DNA of 64,000 nucleotides. It comes from Durusdinium trenchii (taxonomy: Eukaryota > Sar > Dinophyceae > Suessiales > Symbiodiniaceae). The stretch's first letter is position 1. The number at the start of each line of letters is the position of its first letter. A model generated the notes under the pieces. That model made no database searches. It saw nothing but the letters and a program-made list of their open reading frames with translations, and was not told the origin of the DNA. Position numbers and translations under genes: made by a program. Positions 12,727 through 23,739 of the stretch are shown piece after piece. The DNA lies in the NCBI GenBank assembly GCA_963970005.1, contig CAXAMN010028839.1:438033-502032 (forward strand), given 5' to 3'.

Positions 12727-14367
12727 TCAGGGGCTCATATCGCTCGTATCCTGCAACTTCTTCCACACCGCTTGGGACGCCTGCCCCAAGGTCTTGCCCG
12801 AGGTCTCTGGGACGTAGAAGGCCAAGAAGAAAATGCTCAACACGCACATGGCAAAGTAAAGAACAAAGGTGCCAGCCAAGGTGAACACCTCCCGGCAGTC
12901 TTTTTAGCGCGTCGCGGTCACCGACTTACCTACGGGCCTATTGATTCCTATTGGGCGTGTTGGTAAGGTAATGGTAGTAATGATGGTATGGGCAAACTGA
13001 ACTTTAGCGAATAACTAATACATTAGTTTTGTGAGACATGTCCAAGCATTTTGGACGCCGAATCGAACATCAACGTCACCCACCTCAGACAGGGGTAACC
13101 AGCTCAATGCGATGGCAAAGTTTGCCACCCACTTCACTGCGAGGCAGAAGGAGACTCCTGGGGTTCGAATGGACTCCGGGAAGATCTCTGCCGTGATGAT
13201 GTATGGCAAAGGCCCCAAAGAGACGGAGAAGGCCACCCGAAAGCAGAAACATGAGACCAGGGCAAGCCAACCAGCCAAATGGCTTGGAGGCAGCCAGTAG
13301 CTGCAAGCAATGCCACATAGACTCAGAAGCATGAAGCTAAGTCCAATGTAGCTCATTGGCTTTCGTCCGACCCGATCCACCATGCGTGACAACAGCAAGG
13401 TTGAGCACATTTGTGCAAAGCTGATGCCCGCGCTCACAAAAACGGCCGTGGAGTTTGGAAGACCTGCAAGCGTAAACATCTTTGGCCCATAGTAGATGAT
13501 TACATTGATTCCAGAAGCCTGTGCCAACACGTGCAGACCACAGCCAATGATCAAAGGCGGGATTGCTTGCCCGGTAAGAATCGACTGCCACAAGTTCGAC
13601 CAACCAGCACCAGATTCAAGAAGGCAAGTGTCGTCGCTTTTTTCACTATCCTCTGGATTCTCGAGGTCTCTTTCATCTGAATTCTGGTGGCATACCATTT
13701 CAAGGGCACGTAAACGACCACAGTTGGCACGTGGCGCACTCCATGAACTCGACTCGGGCATGATCATTGAACCCCAAACAAGCTGAATCATGGCCGGCAC
13801 ACATCCAAGTGCCAGGACCCAGCGCCAATGGTGAGAGAGTAACCAGCAGGTCAGGTTGGCCACCAGAATCCCTCCTGTGCCCATCATCACCAGTGTAGCT
13901 CCATGTTCACCACGCCGATCAGCTGGCACAACCTCTCCAATGTACACGTGGACCAGGGCTGAAGCAATGCCGACACCAATGCCAACAACACATCTGGCAA
14001 GGATCAGGCACAGGATGCCTGGTGCCAACGCGCTGCTGATTGACCCGACAATGAAGAAGAAGTTGTTCGCCAGGAGAATTGTCCTTGGTCCGTATCGAAC
14101 TGCCAAAGTGCCAGCGAACAAAGCACCGGAGAATGCGCCAACTAAGCAGGAGGAAACTAAAATGCCCTTCATCAAAGAGCTGTCGAGGCAAATGGCGTCT
14201 TTGGAGCAGTCTGTATGTGCGCGGTCAATGTATAAGAGCACACCTCCAATGTTGGAAGCGGTGTAGCTGAAGTTGAACAGGCTGAGCCCAGTGACGAAAA
14301 TCAAGGCGCCCATTTGGCAGGATGTGTAGCTGGCCGCAGGCGCTTCCTCATCCACCATCTTCACCAT
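12727..14367 (-). CDS. MFS sugar-porter family transporter, two exons, 481 aa
   Basis: Exon 1 is 14367-13084 and exon 2 is 12888-12727; intron 12889-13083 is a canonical GT-AG with the repeat GAGGTG at both ends. The protein should be a twelve-helix membrane carrier moving sugars or polyols. Sugar-porter signatures are clear: PESSSW (204-209) closing helix 6, QASGINVIIYYGP (283-295) in helix 7, DRVGRKP (331-337) between helices 8 and 9, GPLPYIITAEIFP (385-397) in helix 10, and PETSGKTL (455-462) after helix 12. The last helix and PETSGK motif are only recovered by the splice, which supports the exon 2 call. An extracellular loop after helix 1 contains Cys54 and Cys60. The central loop (about 210-265) is acidic. 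Substrate cannot be read from sequence. The ATG at 14367 gives the expected short cytosolic N-terminus. Confidence 0.93.
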
Positions 14368-15313
14368 AGCTCAAAACTGTTCCTGGCAGGGCCTGGAACG
14401 ACCACTAGAAATAGTATCAATATTGGTATTTGAGACCGAATTAAGCCTCCAGGAGGGCCTTGAGCCAGCCCTGCAGTTTGCTTCCATCACAGCCTTGAAA
14501 GCAAAGCAAGGTTTGGCAGACAACAGCAAGCAAATGAGGTGAAGTGAAGAGCCCAAAAGTATTGACATTAGGGTTGATCGCTGCTCCCACCAAAACTGCA
14601 TTGGAATGTCCGCCGATGCTTCAGGTCTGGTACTGTAGTAAGAGTGGAAAAAACGATCATATAATATAGTTATAAATGTCCATACAAGATACATTTATAC
14701 CCTTAACCTTAACATCCTTTTCTCCCTCTCTCTGCCACACTCTCCCCCTCACTGATCCTCACTGTCTCTCAGCGCACCCACGAAGCAATCCCAGCGCTGC
14801 CCGCCCTGCCCCCAGCAGAAGCACCTCAAATGTCTAAGCTGCAACATCCAGAACCTCCCTCTGAAGTCTATGTATTCACCGCCAAATGTTTGAGACTCTT
14901 CAGTGGGATGCGAGTACGGCACACAAAGTCTCTCTAATGGCGATGGCCTCTGCCCTACTTGCGATGGCCTCCAACCTGAGCTCCAAACTGCAATGGCCTC
15001 AGCTTGTACCGGCAATTACCGGGCCAAGAGGCCAATCGTCTCAATTCTAGCATGCCCCATGCACCACGGAGAACGGCTATGGACGGAACTTGATTCTAAA
15101 GTTCTAAAGCACCATTTGGCTTCCATACCCATCCTTGATATGGGACAATGTGCTTGGCCCACGGCCCAAGCCCAAACCAGTCCGGAATAGTCCGGAGATG
15201 ATTGCTTCGTGTGAGTGCTGCACATGTCGTTGTGCCCGACACCCCCGGGAAAAAAAAAACACCTGTATAGACCTCACAACACCTCTCGGAGCCGCACAGA
15301 TTGCACCGCCCTT
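14368..15313. other. Spacer between transporter and dioxygenase genes
   Basis: Only about 0.95 kb separates the ATG of the transporter from the stop codon of the upstream dioxygenase gene. A minus frame at 14749-15015 ending DCFVGALRDSEDQ is open but has no recognised motif. Three copies of GATGGCCTC lie at about 14939-15000. No tRNA or other RNA gene was seen. Confidence 0.4.
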
Positions 15314-18300
15314 TTAGTCTGCCATCACCCACAAGGTCATGGCCCAGCGCTGCTCCCGTGGCTCGCGGACAGCATGCCAGATCTCCCTTGACCGAAACAT
15401 CACCTGAGGTGAAGCGGATGAAACCGTGTTGGTTCAAACGTGCACAAACCTGCAAAGCCAGTTGGGGCCACAGTAAAGTCTGCAATCTTCTACCTCCAGT
15501 CACGACCCGGCCGCTCAAGGGCGCCACGTCCACAAAGCGCTCCAAGTCTGGAGCTGATGCTGCATCCCGGAGTCCTGGACCAGTTCCTACGTCAGCATCC
15601 ACCTGCTTAGTGCCAAAGAGTCGTAGCTCGCCACCATCCCCAGGCTGCCAGTCGTTGAGGTACAGCAAAATGGTGACCATTCCTTAAGGCCACTTCCAGA
15701 AACAGCTGACGGGGGACGAAGGGGCCTCAATTGGGCAAGGAAAGATCTCGAAAGGCATTACAGCAACTCCCCGAAAGAGATACGATCAAACTGAATCAGA
15801 CTGATGGACTTCGCTATTAGGTTGGAGGCCATCGCTATTAAATATTTGGTTGGAGGCGAAACAAACTGATGGACTTCATGAAATCTAACGAGCTTCTTGA
15901 GTTGTCGGTACCGCTGTAGCTATCTTTGTGGCAATGATATTCTGCGCCACGGCGGTAAGTTGCTGCCATGATGTGCGGGTGAACACGCAAGCGTGGAGCC
16001 ACTACAGAATTGGATTCAGCTGCAGCAAGTAGGGCATGAGGGAGTCCTACAAATAGGCTAAACTTTAAACGCCTCACAAACACAACTATAAACTATGAAA
16101 ATGTTCGCATCACGTAATATGTAGTGCACTTTGCCCCTAGTTTTCCCTTGTTGCTCCAAAGGCATCACGTGTAGCACAAGTTCATAGATCCGGTAACGTC
16201 AACATAGGATTAATGAACCCCCTATTAATCAATCCCAGCTCGAGCCCCCAAGACTAAACTAATTTAAGACCTGAATTTCCACCTTGACATCCCCCTAATA
16301 AGTTTTTCCTGGCCAGAACCCCACCATGTTAATCAAGCCCAGCTGCCCCAGAAGAATAACTATAAAATTGTCATATAAATTGTTTACTATTATAAATATA
16401 TCTATATATATATAATTGCTTATCAATTTACGTTCATTTTGGTCAGTATCCAATATCTTCCGGTCCACTCATCCATCATTCTCATCATTTTTCGTCCTCC
16501 TTCTGCTTCTCATCCCGCTTTTTCTTCTCATCCTTCCCTGTTAAAACACAGAAAAAAAACTCGCTACCAAAATTCGTCACTTTCACTTATTAAAACTCTA
16601 TCAAAATCTTAAATTGCTCAAGCTCACAAACCGCAGGCCGCTCCGCAAGCCGCTCCTAGCAAATGCTCGCATAGCTCTCGCAGGGCTGGCGGAGATTTCT
16701 CCCGCTCCTCCGCAGTTTCGAAGTGCAGCCAAACTGAACGCGCTCCAACATTACCTGATGCAAGCGAGCGGGCGGCATCGGATGCAAGCCTAGAGCAAGA
16801 GCTGCACCTTGAGTCTGAGCAAAAGACACCACTGGGCCCTGGGTCAAAGGTAGCTCCACTCCAAAGTGGAGTTGTTGCACTATCTACATAGATTCTGATA
16901 GCAGTAATTACTATGCAGTGCTTCATTGTAATCTTCCATATCCTCCACCAATTCCTCCACCAGCGTCCTAACATGTCCTAACCCCATTCATCGACACGTT
17001 TTTGTCCATGTGGCACGGATCCTGTGAGGGGGTCACTGCGCCAGCAGTCTCCAGTGCCGCCAATTCCTCGCGGGCTTGGCGAGTCACCTTGACACTGACG
17101 GTGTCGTTGAGAATGGCCACCCCGTGGCTGAAGCCCAGCTGGGAAGACAAATCTTCCACAACATCCCGGACGGGAAGAGTGGCTGTCTGACAGGTCTGGC
17201 TTCCCCATAGGTCTTGGATGGTCTGCTTTGACACCAAATCTCGCGCCCATGAGCACGCAAAATCTTCAGGAGCCCGTGTGTAGGAGTCGAGGGGGGTGAT
17301 CACGCGACTCAGCATCTTCTGCAAATAGCGCTCAAACATGTCTTGCACTTTGGCCTGCAAAGTTTCGTCGCTGGCATGTGCCATGTCAGATCCCAAGAGC
17401 TTCCCTTCTCCGATGATGTCCTTGTCAGTGGTCAGGGTATCCTGAAAAATCAAAGCATACCAAAGTGAACGCAAGATCTCCCATGGTCAACTTTAAAAAA
17501 AAACATATGCATTGAATTGAAAAATAAAAAATAAACAAAGAAGGTAAGGGCCCCTCCAAGTATGTTCTTTTCACGAAGGACGTGACGTCCCGGCTCTCCT
17601 GACGACCTCTCGCCATGTGGTGATCTGCAATCTCTTTGGCACGCTTGGGCAAACGAGGCACTGCCTGGGCGATCTCCACTGGGCTGGCATTGTAGGGCAA
17701 GAGAAAGGCTTCCGCTAAGGGCCCTCGGAGCTCTAGAGGCGCAGCAGCGATCTTCTGCTGCAGATCTTGGAACTCGGATTCCGCCTTCCTTCATTGGCGA
17801 ACAACTACGATTTAAAGCTTTGAGTTTCTGTGCCTCCCTTTGTGCGTCCGTTTTCGTGCAGGCCTGGTCTGCCTCGAGTCTTAAACACCTTGTGAGGCTC
17901 ACGACAACAGACAAGCAAAGCCTTACAGTCTGACATTGTCACAAAGCCGATTCACAGTACGTACGAGCTTCTTAATGGTGCTGGTGATGTCCTCCTCCTC
18001 ACGCGGCAAGCACAGCAACTCTCTCAGGTCGCCAGCCAATTCCTTGATGTCCGGCGACACGGTGGAAAGCAAACGCACACCCATCTTCATCAATATCACC
18101 CCACGTTGCCCAGGCGGAAGGCCTCAGATCCAGGAGAGCACTCTCTCTCTCTCCCTCTCTCTCTCTGTCTGTGTGTCTCTCTGTCTGTCCGTCCGTCCGT
18201 CCGTCTGTCTCTCTCCCTCTGTGTGTCTAATTTCAACAATAACATATACATCGAGTTGCTATACATATAGAGATATAGTATGACCTATCTATCTGTCTAT

Positions 18301-19058
18301 CAGTTTATCTGTCTATCTGTCTATCTATCTGTCTATCTCTCTATCTCTCTATCTATCTATCTATCTATCTATCTATATCTATCTATCTATCTATCTATCT
18401 AACAACTCTTTGCCCAGCTTCTAATTCATGGCCTCTAACCGGACCAACACTAAAGCAACTGAAGACGGACAGGCAAGTGGGGCCGGCCAATGGCACACGA
18501 CATTGAAGTAGGTAATTACCAAGGATTTGTTCATCAGATCTTGTCCGAGCGACCAAAGCATTGGAAGACTGGTTCCTGCGCTCTCGCTGCCAGAGGGCCC
18601 AATGTCGTGAGGAAGCGGAGCTCATCGTGGATCTCCTCTCGCAAGCGGCAGACTTCACGTTGGAACTCTGCGTCCATGTAGGCCTCCATTAAAGCTTCGA
18701 GCAATCTCCGGCCATCCTGGGAGAAGCGTCCAAATTTATAGGTACCATTAGGGACCTGTCAAGAGCCTTCATTGGATCCTCAAAATGAAGAGGAAATCAA
18801 TGCACGTGGATGAGCTGCATGGAATATTTCAAGGCATGCACACGTTTTGCATGTCTAGAGTCTAGTCTAATGCTGATGAATCTGATGAGCTGACTGCAGT
18901 CGTAATTGTTCCTAAGTTCCGTCCTCTACCAAAGCTTGGGAAGGCGGCTGCTTTTCGCGAGCATTCGCAGAAATGGCCTCAGAGAACTTCTTCCCCAACC
19001 CGGCATCCGTCGTAACACCATTGGTCGTTCCAGCATAGCCATGGCCGGTGCGGGACAT
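15314..19058 (-). CDS. Prolyl-4-hydroxylase-type 2OG-Fe(II) dioxygenase with long N-terminal extension, nine exons, 549 aa
   Basis: Exons (minus): 19058-18924, 18755-18554, 18122-17965, 17784-17599, 17441-17015, 16754-16632, 16046-15897, 15682-15504, 15403-15314; total 1650 nt. The C-terminal 230 or so residues form a double-stranded beta-helix dioxygenase: the iron site is His450-x-Asp452 in YHCHKDSYSGTDN, followed by VTILLYLNDWQPGDGGELRLF, VDVAPLSGRVVMFRS and distal His530 in REIWHAVREPREQRW with Arg536/Arg539 as likely 2OG anchors. This layout matches P4H/EGLN-like enzymes; the target residue is unknown. The first 300 or so residues are mainly helical (e.g. LREEIHDELRFLTTLGPLAA) and match no family I know. 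Introns use three donors: GA at 18923, 17598 and 15896; GC at 17014; GT at the other four. Most ends share short direct repeats (TCAGGA, AAGAA, GTGA). The ATG at 19058 is the most upstream convincing start, but an extra 5' exon cannot be excluded. Confidence 0.82.
18141..18402. repeat. Microsatellites inside dioxygenase intron 2
   Basis: A (CT)n/(GTCC)n block at 18141-18228 and a (CTAT)n/(CTGT)n block at about 18283-18402. Both lie in the GT-AG intron 18123-18553 of the dioxygenase gene, the block starting less than 20 bp from its 3' end on the transcribed strand, where the complement is a purine-rich (GA)n tract next to the acceptor. Confidence 0.95.
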
Positions 19059-20402
19059 GAGATGCAAGCGGCTCAGAGGTGTCTTTCTGGTCTTTTGCGG
19101 CGTTTGCCCTGTTCAAGTCTAGAGTCGTAGTCAGAATCAGAAGCTATGAGACGCATATGCCGATCTTCGGTGTTGATCAACATTCATTTACTCAACAACT
19201 GTGGAAGGCTCTGCACAATCTGTGTATATATATATAAAGACATACTAACAGAACGTGTTAGGCTTCTGCAAGGTTCGGCTTGGTCGCTGAATTCCAGTTT
19301 GCCTTGCGCATGGCGTTTATTCAATCAACGAACCACTGCAAAGAATGGCTCAGAAGGCCCCTGAGTGGCAAGACCTTTATGGTTATGACCTACATGTACA
19401 ATCATATACATATACATATGTTTCAAAACAAACGTTTAGTTATAACATACAATCGTATTTTTAGTTATATATATTTGGTGGGTTGTTTGTCTATTTATGA
19501 AAGCCATTTAGAGCCCACTCTCTTGCCATCCCTTGTTTTGCAAGCCCATGTCCAGCTCTAGATTTGTATTTATATTTATGTACATAGTTACATAGTTATT
19601 AAAATTATATAAAGAACTTTCGTGCGAATGTTCTTCAAGCGCTTTCTGGATATCAGAGAGCCAGGCTCCAAGTTCACACACCGCTGGAGGTGCCTGGACG
19701 CGGAACCAGCGATTAATGACAAAAACTTCCTGACTCATGATCTGACTGGAACATGTCAGCTCCCGTCCAAGAACCGGAATTCAAAGCTGGTTCAGCGTAT
19801 GGAATCACCTTCGTTGCTGTTGTGGCTTGCAGGCATCTGCAAGAACTTTTCGCACCCGCTTGCGAAGAAACCTTTGCTGATGTGTCACTCGAGGCTTCCT
19901 TGGAAACCATCTGAGAAGACGTCCAAATGGCAACCACCAGCGTTCAAGCTCATCAGATCTGATTGGTCTGATCCACTGAAATCCCTTTGTGTGGACCATG
20001 GGCGCGTGGTTCTCCTTTCTGGTCACCTCCGTCATCTCCACAAGAATGTGGCGATCAGCCCTTCTCATGGCCTGCTAGTGTACGAGAATTCGCGGACACG
20101 AGGAGAGGCAAAATGCCTCTTCAGGTCGTACAAAGGGGGTTGGAAGGCGGGGGCCGCCCACATAATATGATCAATGCCAATCTGGCTGTTGAGTTCATTG
20201 AAAATGCTCTACTTGCATGTCCAGCTGCTGCAGCTAGAGGTGCCAACAAGATCCAACAAGACTGCTCAATTTCTCCGACTTCCACCCAAAAATCAAACTG
20301 AATTAGCCCAGCTGGAGGCCACAATAGCAAGATACACACATGGACAAAAAACAAAATCTGGAAACAGCTGCTGTTTTCAACGCATCGACCATCTCTTCCT
20401 TG
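19059..20402. other. Region upstream of dioxygenase gene, no recognised gene
   Basis: Several frames are open on both strands between 19.6 and 20.4 kb, but none shows a family motif or convincing splice pattern. The AT-rich part 19380-19620 contains ATATAC/TATATA runs. A plus frame beginning near 19755 (MSAPVQEPEFKAGSAYG) is short and unsupported. Confidence 0.35.
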
Positions 20403-21964
20403 GACACCATCATCACATAACTGCGACAACATCACAACATGACCGGGGCACCATCAAAACATGACTGGGACACCATCAAGACAGGATCGGGGCACCATCA
20501 CAACACGACCGGGACACAGTTACAAATGTTACAACATGACCGGGACACCGTCACAACATGACCGAGACACCATCAAAACATAACCGGGACACCATCAAAA
20601 CATGACCGGGACACCATCACAACGTGACCGAGACACCATCACAACATGACTGGGCTGCAATGAAAACATGACCGGCGCACCATCAAAACATGACCAGGAC
20701 ACCATCAAAACATGACTGGGACACCGTCATAACATGACCGGGACACCATCACAACACGACCGGGACACCAGCATCACATGACCAGGACACAATCACAACG
20801 TGACTGGGACACAATCAAATTAGCCCAGCACGGGACACCAGCATGACATGACGGGGACACCATCACAACATGACCGGGACACTATCACAACATGACCAGG
20901 GCACCATCAAAACATGACCGAGACACCGTCACAACATGATTGGGACACCATCACAACATAACCGGGACACCATGACAAGGTGACCGGGACACCAGCATGA
21001 CATGACGGGGACACCATCACAACATGACCGGGACACTATCACAACATGACCGGGACACCGTCACATGACCCGGCACCATCAAAACATAACCGGCACACCG
21101 CCAAAACATGACCAGGACACCATCACAACATGACCGGGACACCATCAAAACATGACCGGGACACCGTCACAACATGAGCGAGACACCATCACAACATGAC
21201 TGGGACACCGTCACAACATGACTGGGACACAATCACAACATGACCGGGACACCATCACAAGGTGACCGGGACACCAACATGACATGACGGGAAAACCATC
21301 ACAAGATGACCAGGACACCATCACAACATGACTCCATGACCGGGACACCGTCACATGACCCGGACACCATCAAAACATAACCGGCACACCGCCAAGACAT
21401 GACCAGGACACCATCACAACAGGACCGGGACACCATCAAAAAATGACCGGGACACCGTCACAACACGACCGGGACACCATCAAAACATGACCGGGACACC
21501 ATCACAACATGACCGGGACACCATCAAAACATGACCGGGACAGCATCAAAACAGGACCGGGACACCATCACAACATGACTGGGACACAATCAAAACATGA
21601 TCGGGACACCATCACAACATGACCGCGCCACCATCACATGATCGGGACACCATCAAAACATGACCGGGACACCGTCACAACACGACCGGGACACCATCAA
21701 AACATGCCCGGGACACCATCACAACATGACCGGGACACCATCACAACATGACCGGGACACCTTCAAAACATGACCGGGACACCATCACAACATGACCGGG
21801 ACACCATCAAAACATGACCGGGACACCATCAAAACAGGACCGGGACACCATCACAACATGACTGGGTCACAATCAAAACATGATCGGGACACCATCAAAA
21901 CATGACCGGGACACCGGCATCACATGACCCGGACGCCATCAAAATATGACCGGGACACCATCCG
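20403..21964. repeat. 22-bp minisatellite array, about 70 copies
   Basis: About 1.56 kb of tandem units with consensus ACCATCAMAACATGACCGGGAC (positions vary: CATC/CGTC, AACA/CACA, ACCG/ACTG). Units differ by single changes, and blocks of units recur: the block beginning ACCAGCATGACATGACGGGG is found near 20835 and again near 20991, and a block with GTCACATGACCCGG recurs about 290 bp apart (21061 and 21351). This is higher-order repeat growth. Because 22 is not a multiple of three, no reading frame stays open through the array. Confidence 0.97.
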
Positions 21965-23739
21965 CCCACCAGCTCTGACGGTGACCCGACGGCGCCCGTC
22001 CGCCTATTAGTTTTGCAAGACCCCATGAATAATCCCCGGTGGTGGGGATATTCACCATCCCATGGCGCCTTCAAATCATCCCATCCTTGTTTCACCAAGG
22101 CACAGCCAAGCCCGAGAATTGCAAAGATTCAGAATGATGGCCGCTGGGCCCGGCTGTCCACCCATCTCGCAGGTCTGGCAATGGAAATGAACATGTGCAA
22201 CCAATGGAACCAATTGGTCCAGTATCTTGACTCTCTCTCTCTCTCTCTTTCTCTCTAGTGCCTCTAGCGCTGCTCGATCCCACATGAGAGGAACACCATC
22301 ACTTCGGGCCCTACCTCGACTGTTTCAGCAAAGCTCACCATATCAGGTAGTAGGTTCTCCTCCTGCAGGCAGGAGCTGGAGTCTTTCAGCTCACTTCTCC
22401 AGCCATGGGGAGTGAAGCTCAATGGCGGTAGATAAAAGTTTCTGAAACCATGGTTCTGAAACTATGGTTCGGAAACAGCCTACATTGTTGGAAAGCGTTT
22501 GGAATGTGTTGGACATGTTTTGAATCAAGAATACCGGTGTATATGTGTTTCTGGAACCATGTTTCGAAAACTTCTTGTTGTCTTCAGAACCGCCTCCAAG
22601 CCAGCAAGCGTCTATGGACACAGAGTTAGATACTGCCGCAATCACAAAGAACGCTCCAACCCCGGCAAGTGTCTACACAAAGTCACATGCTGTTGCATTA
22701 GAAGCTATTGTGGTGTTTGACAGGCATGTAGTTTCAGAAGCGTGAAACACGTGCATGGTTGCTGAAACGTGCATAGTTTCTGAAACGGAGTTTAATCCTC
22801 AAGGGCAAAGAGTAGACTCTAACCGGTTAGGTGTCACCTTGACAAGGATGCAAATGAACTGTCGCAGTCAATGGTTCGAGGCTTCACCCAGTCCTGCATC
22901 TCTTGAAGCAGCCTTGTCGCTGACTTTGACCAGTGAAGAAAAAATTTTATCGTCACCAATGGCAGAAAAGCAGAACAATTTAGCAATGCCCTCCACCCTA
23001 ATCAACTAACTGTTCCATCACCTGTATCTTCTAAACGGCGCAGATTTTGGGCATGGCCCATGGCTTTAGGCACAAGGGTGCAATTGATGTAGTCCACCAG
23101 TCTAGCATCTTATATAATGATTAGTAGGCAACGTGATCTGTTGCGTATTGAATTGATTGATGGACACCTACTGCATCAACAAGCGGGAACGACCAATGAT
23201 GCAGCTTTGTGTGCAAAGCACCAGCACTTGTTTGTGTTGACCCCTTCAACATGGCAAGCAAATCAGTGGCTGAAATGCTGCTCCCTGCTACTGCTCAAAC
23301 AACGCAACTCGGGGAATAGTCAGCTCGTTCACTAGTTTCGAGCACACCTATGCCACTACACATCACTACACTCACCATCACTCACCCTACGTTCCTAACA
23401 ACCAAACATACACATAAAAATAGCAACGCCCTCTACACACACAGGCCCAGGATCTGCACTGAGCTCTGCCACCGTCGTGCTTGCCGCCAAGCACTATGCG
23501 CAGCATTTTGCAGTAGCAAACCCATCTCCGCACCTTGTGAATCGAGCATTGGTGCTTCACCTTGCTTGACCTTGTCCAGTACAACTCCATGAGAGGAACA
23601 TTGTCATGTAGCACATAGAAGTGCAGTAGATCAATCTATGACAATCTTCTCTGCAAGCACACTTTCTGCCATTAGATCCATGATTCACTGATTCTGTCCC
23701 CCAAGGTAGCCGATCGATCCAGACCTCCAGCCCAAGACC
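21965..23739. other. Stretch without recognised gene
   Basis: No family-level coding signal. A (CT)n tract lies at 22232-22256. The text around 22435-22800 repeats the phrase TTTCTGAAAC/GTTTCNGAAAC several times, giving small imperfect inverted repeats. The downstream end of the PPR gene to the right may extend into 23690-23740. Confidence 0.35.

Noticed and set aside
17819..17872. Possible extra 18-codon exon (ADQACTKTDAQREAQKLK) in the dioxygenase gene
   Set aside because: It would leave an intron of only 34 bp; direct splicing from 17965 to 17784 keeps the frame and gives a normal 180-bp intron.
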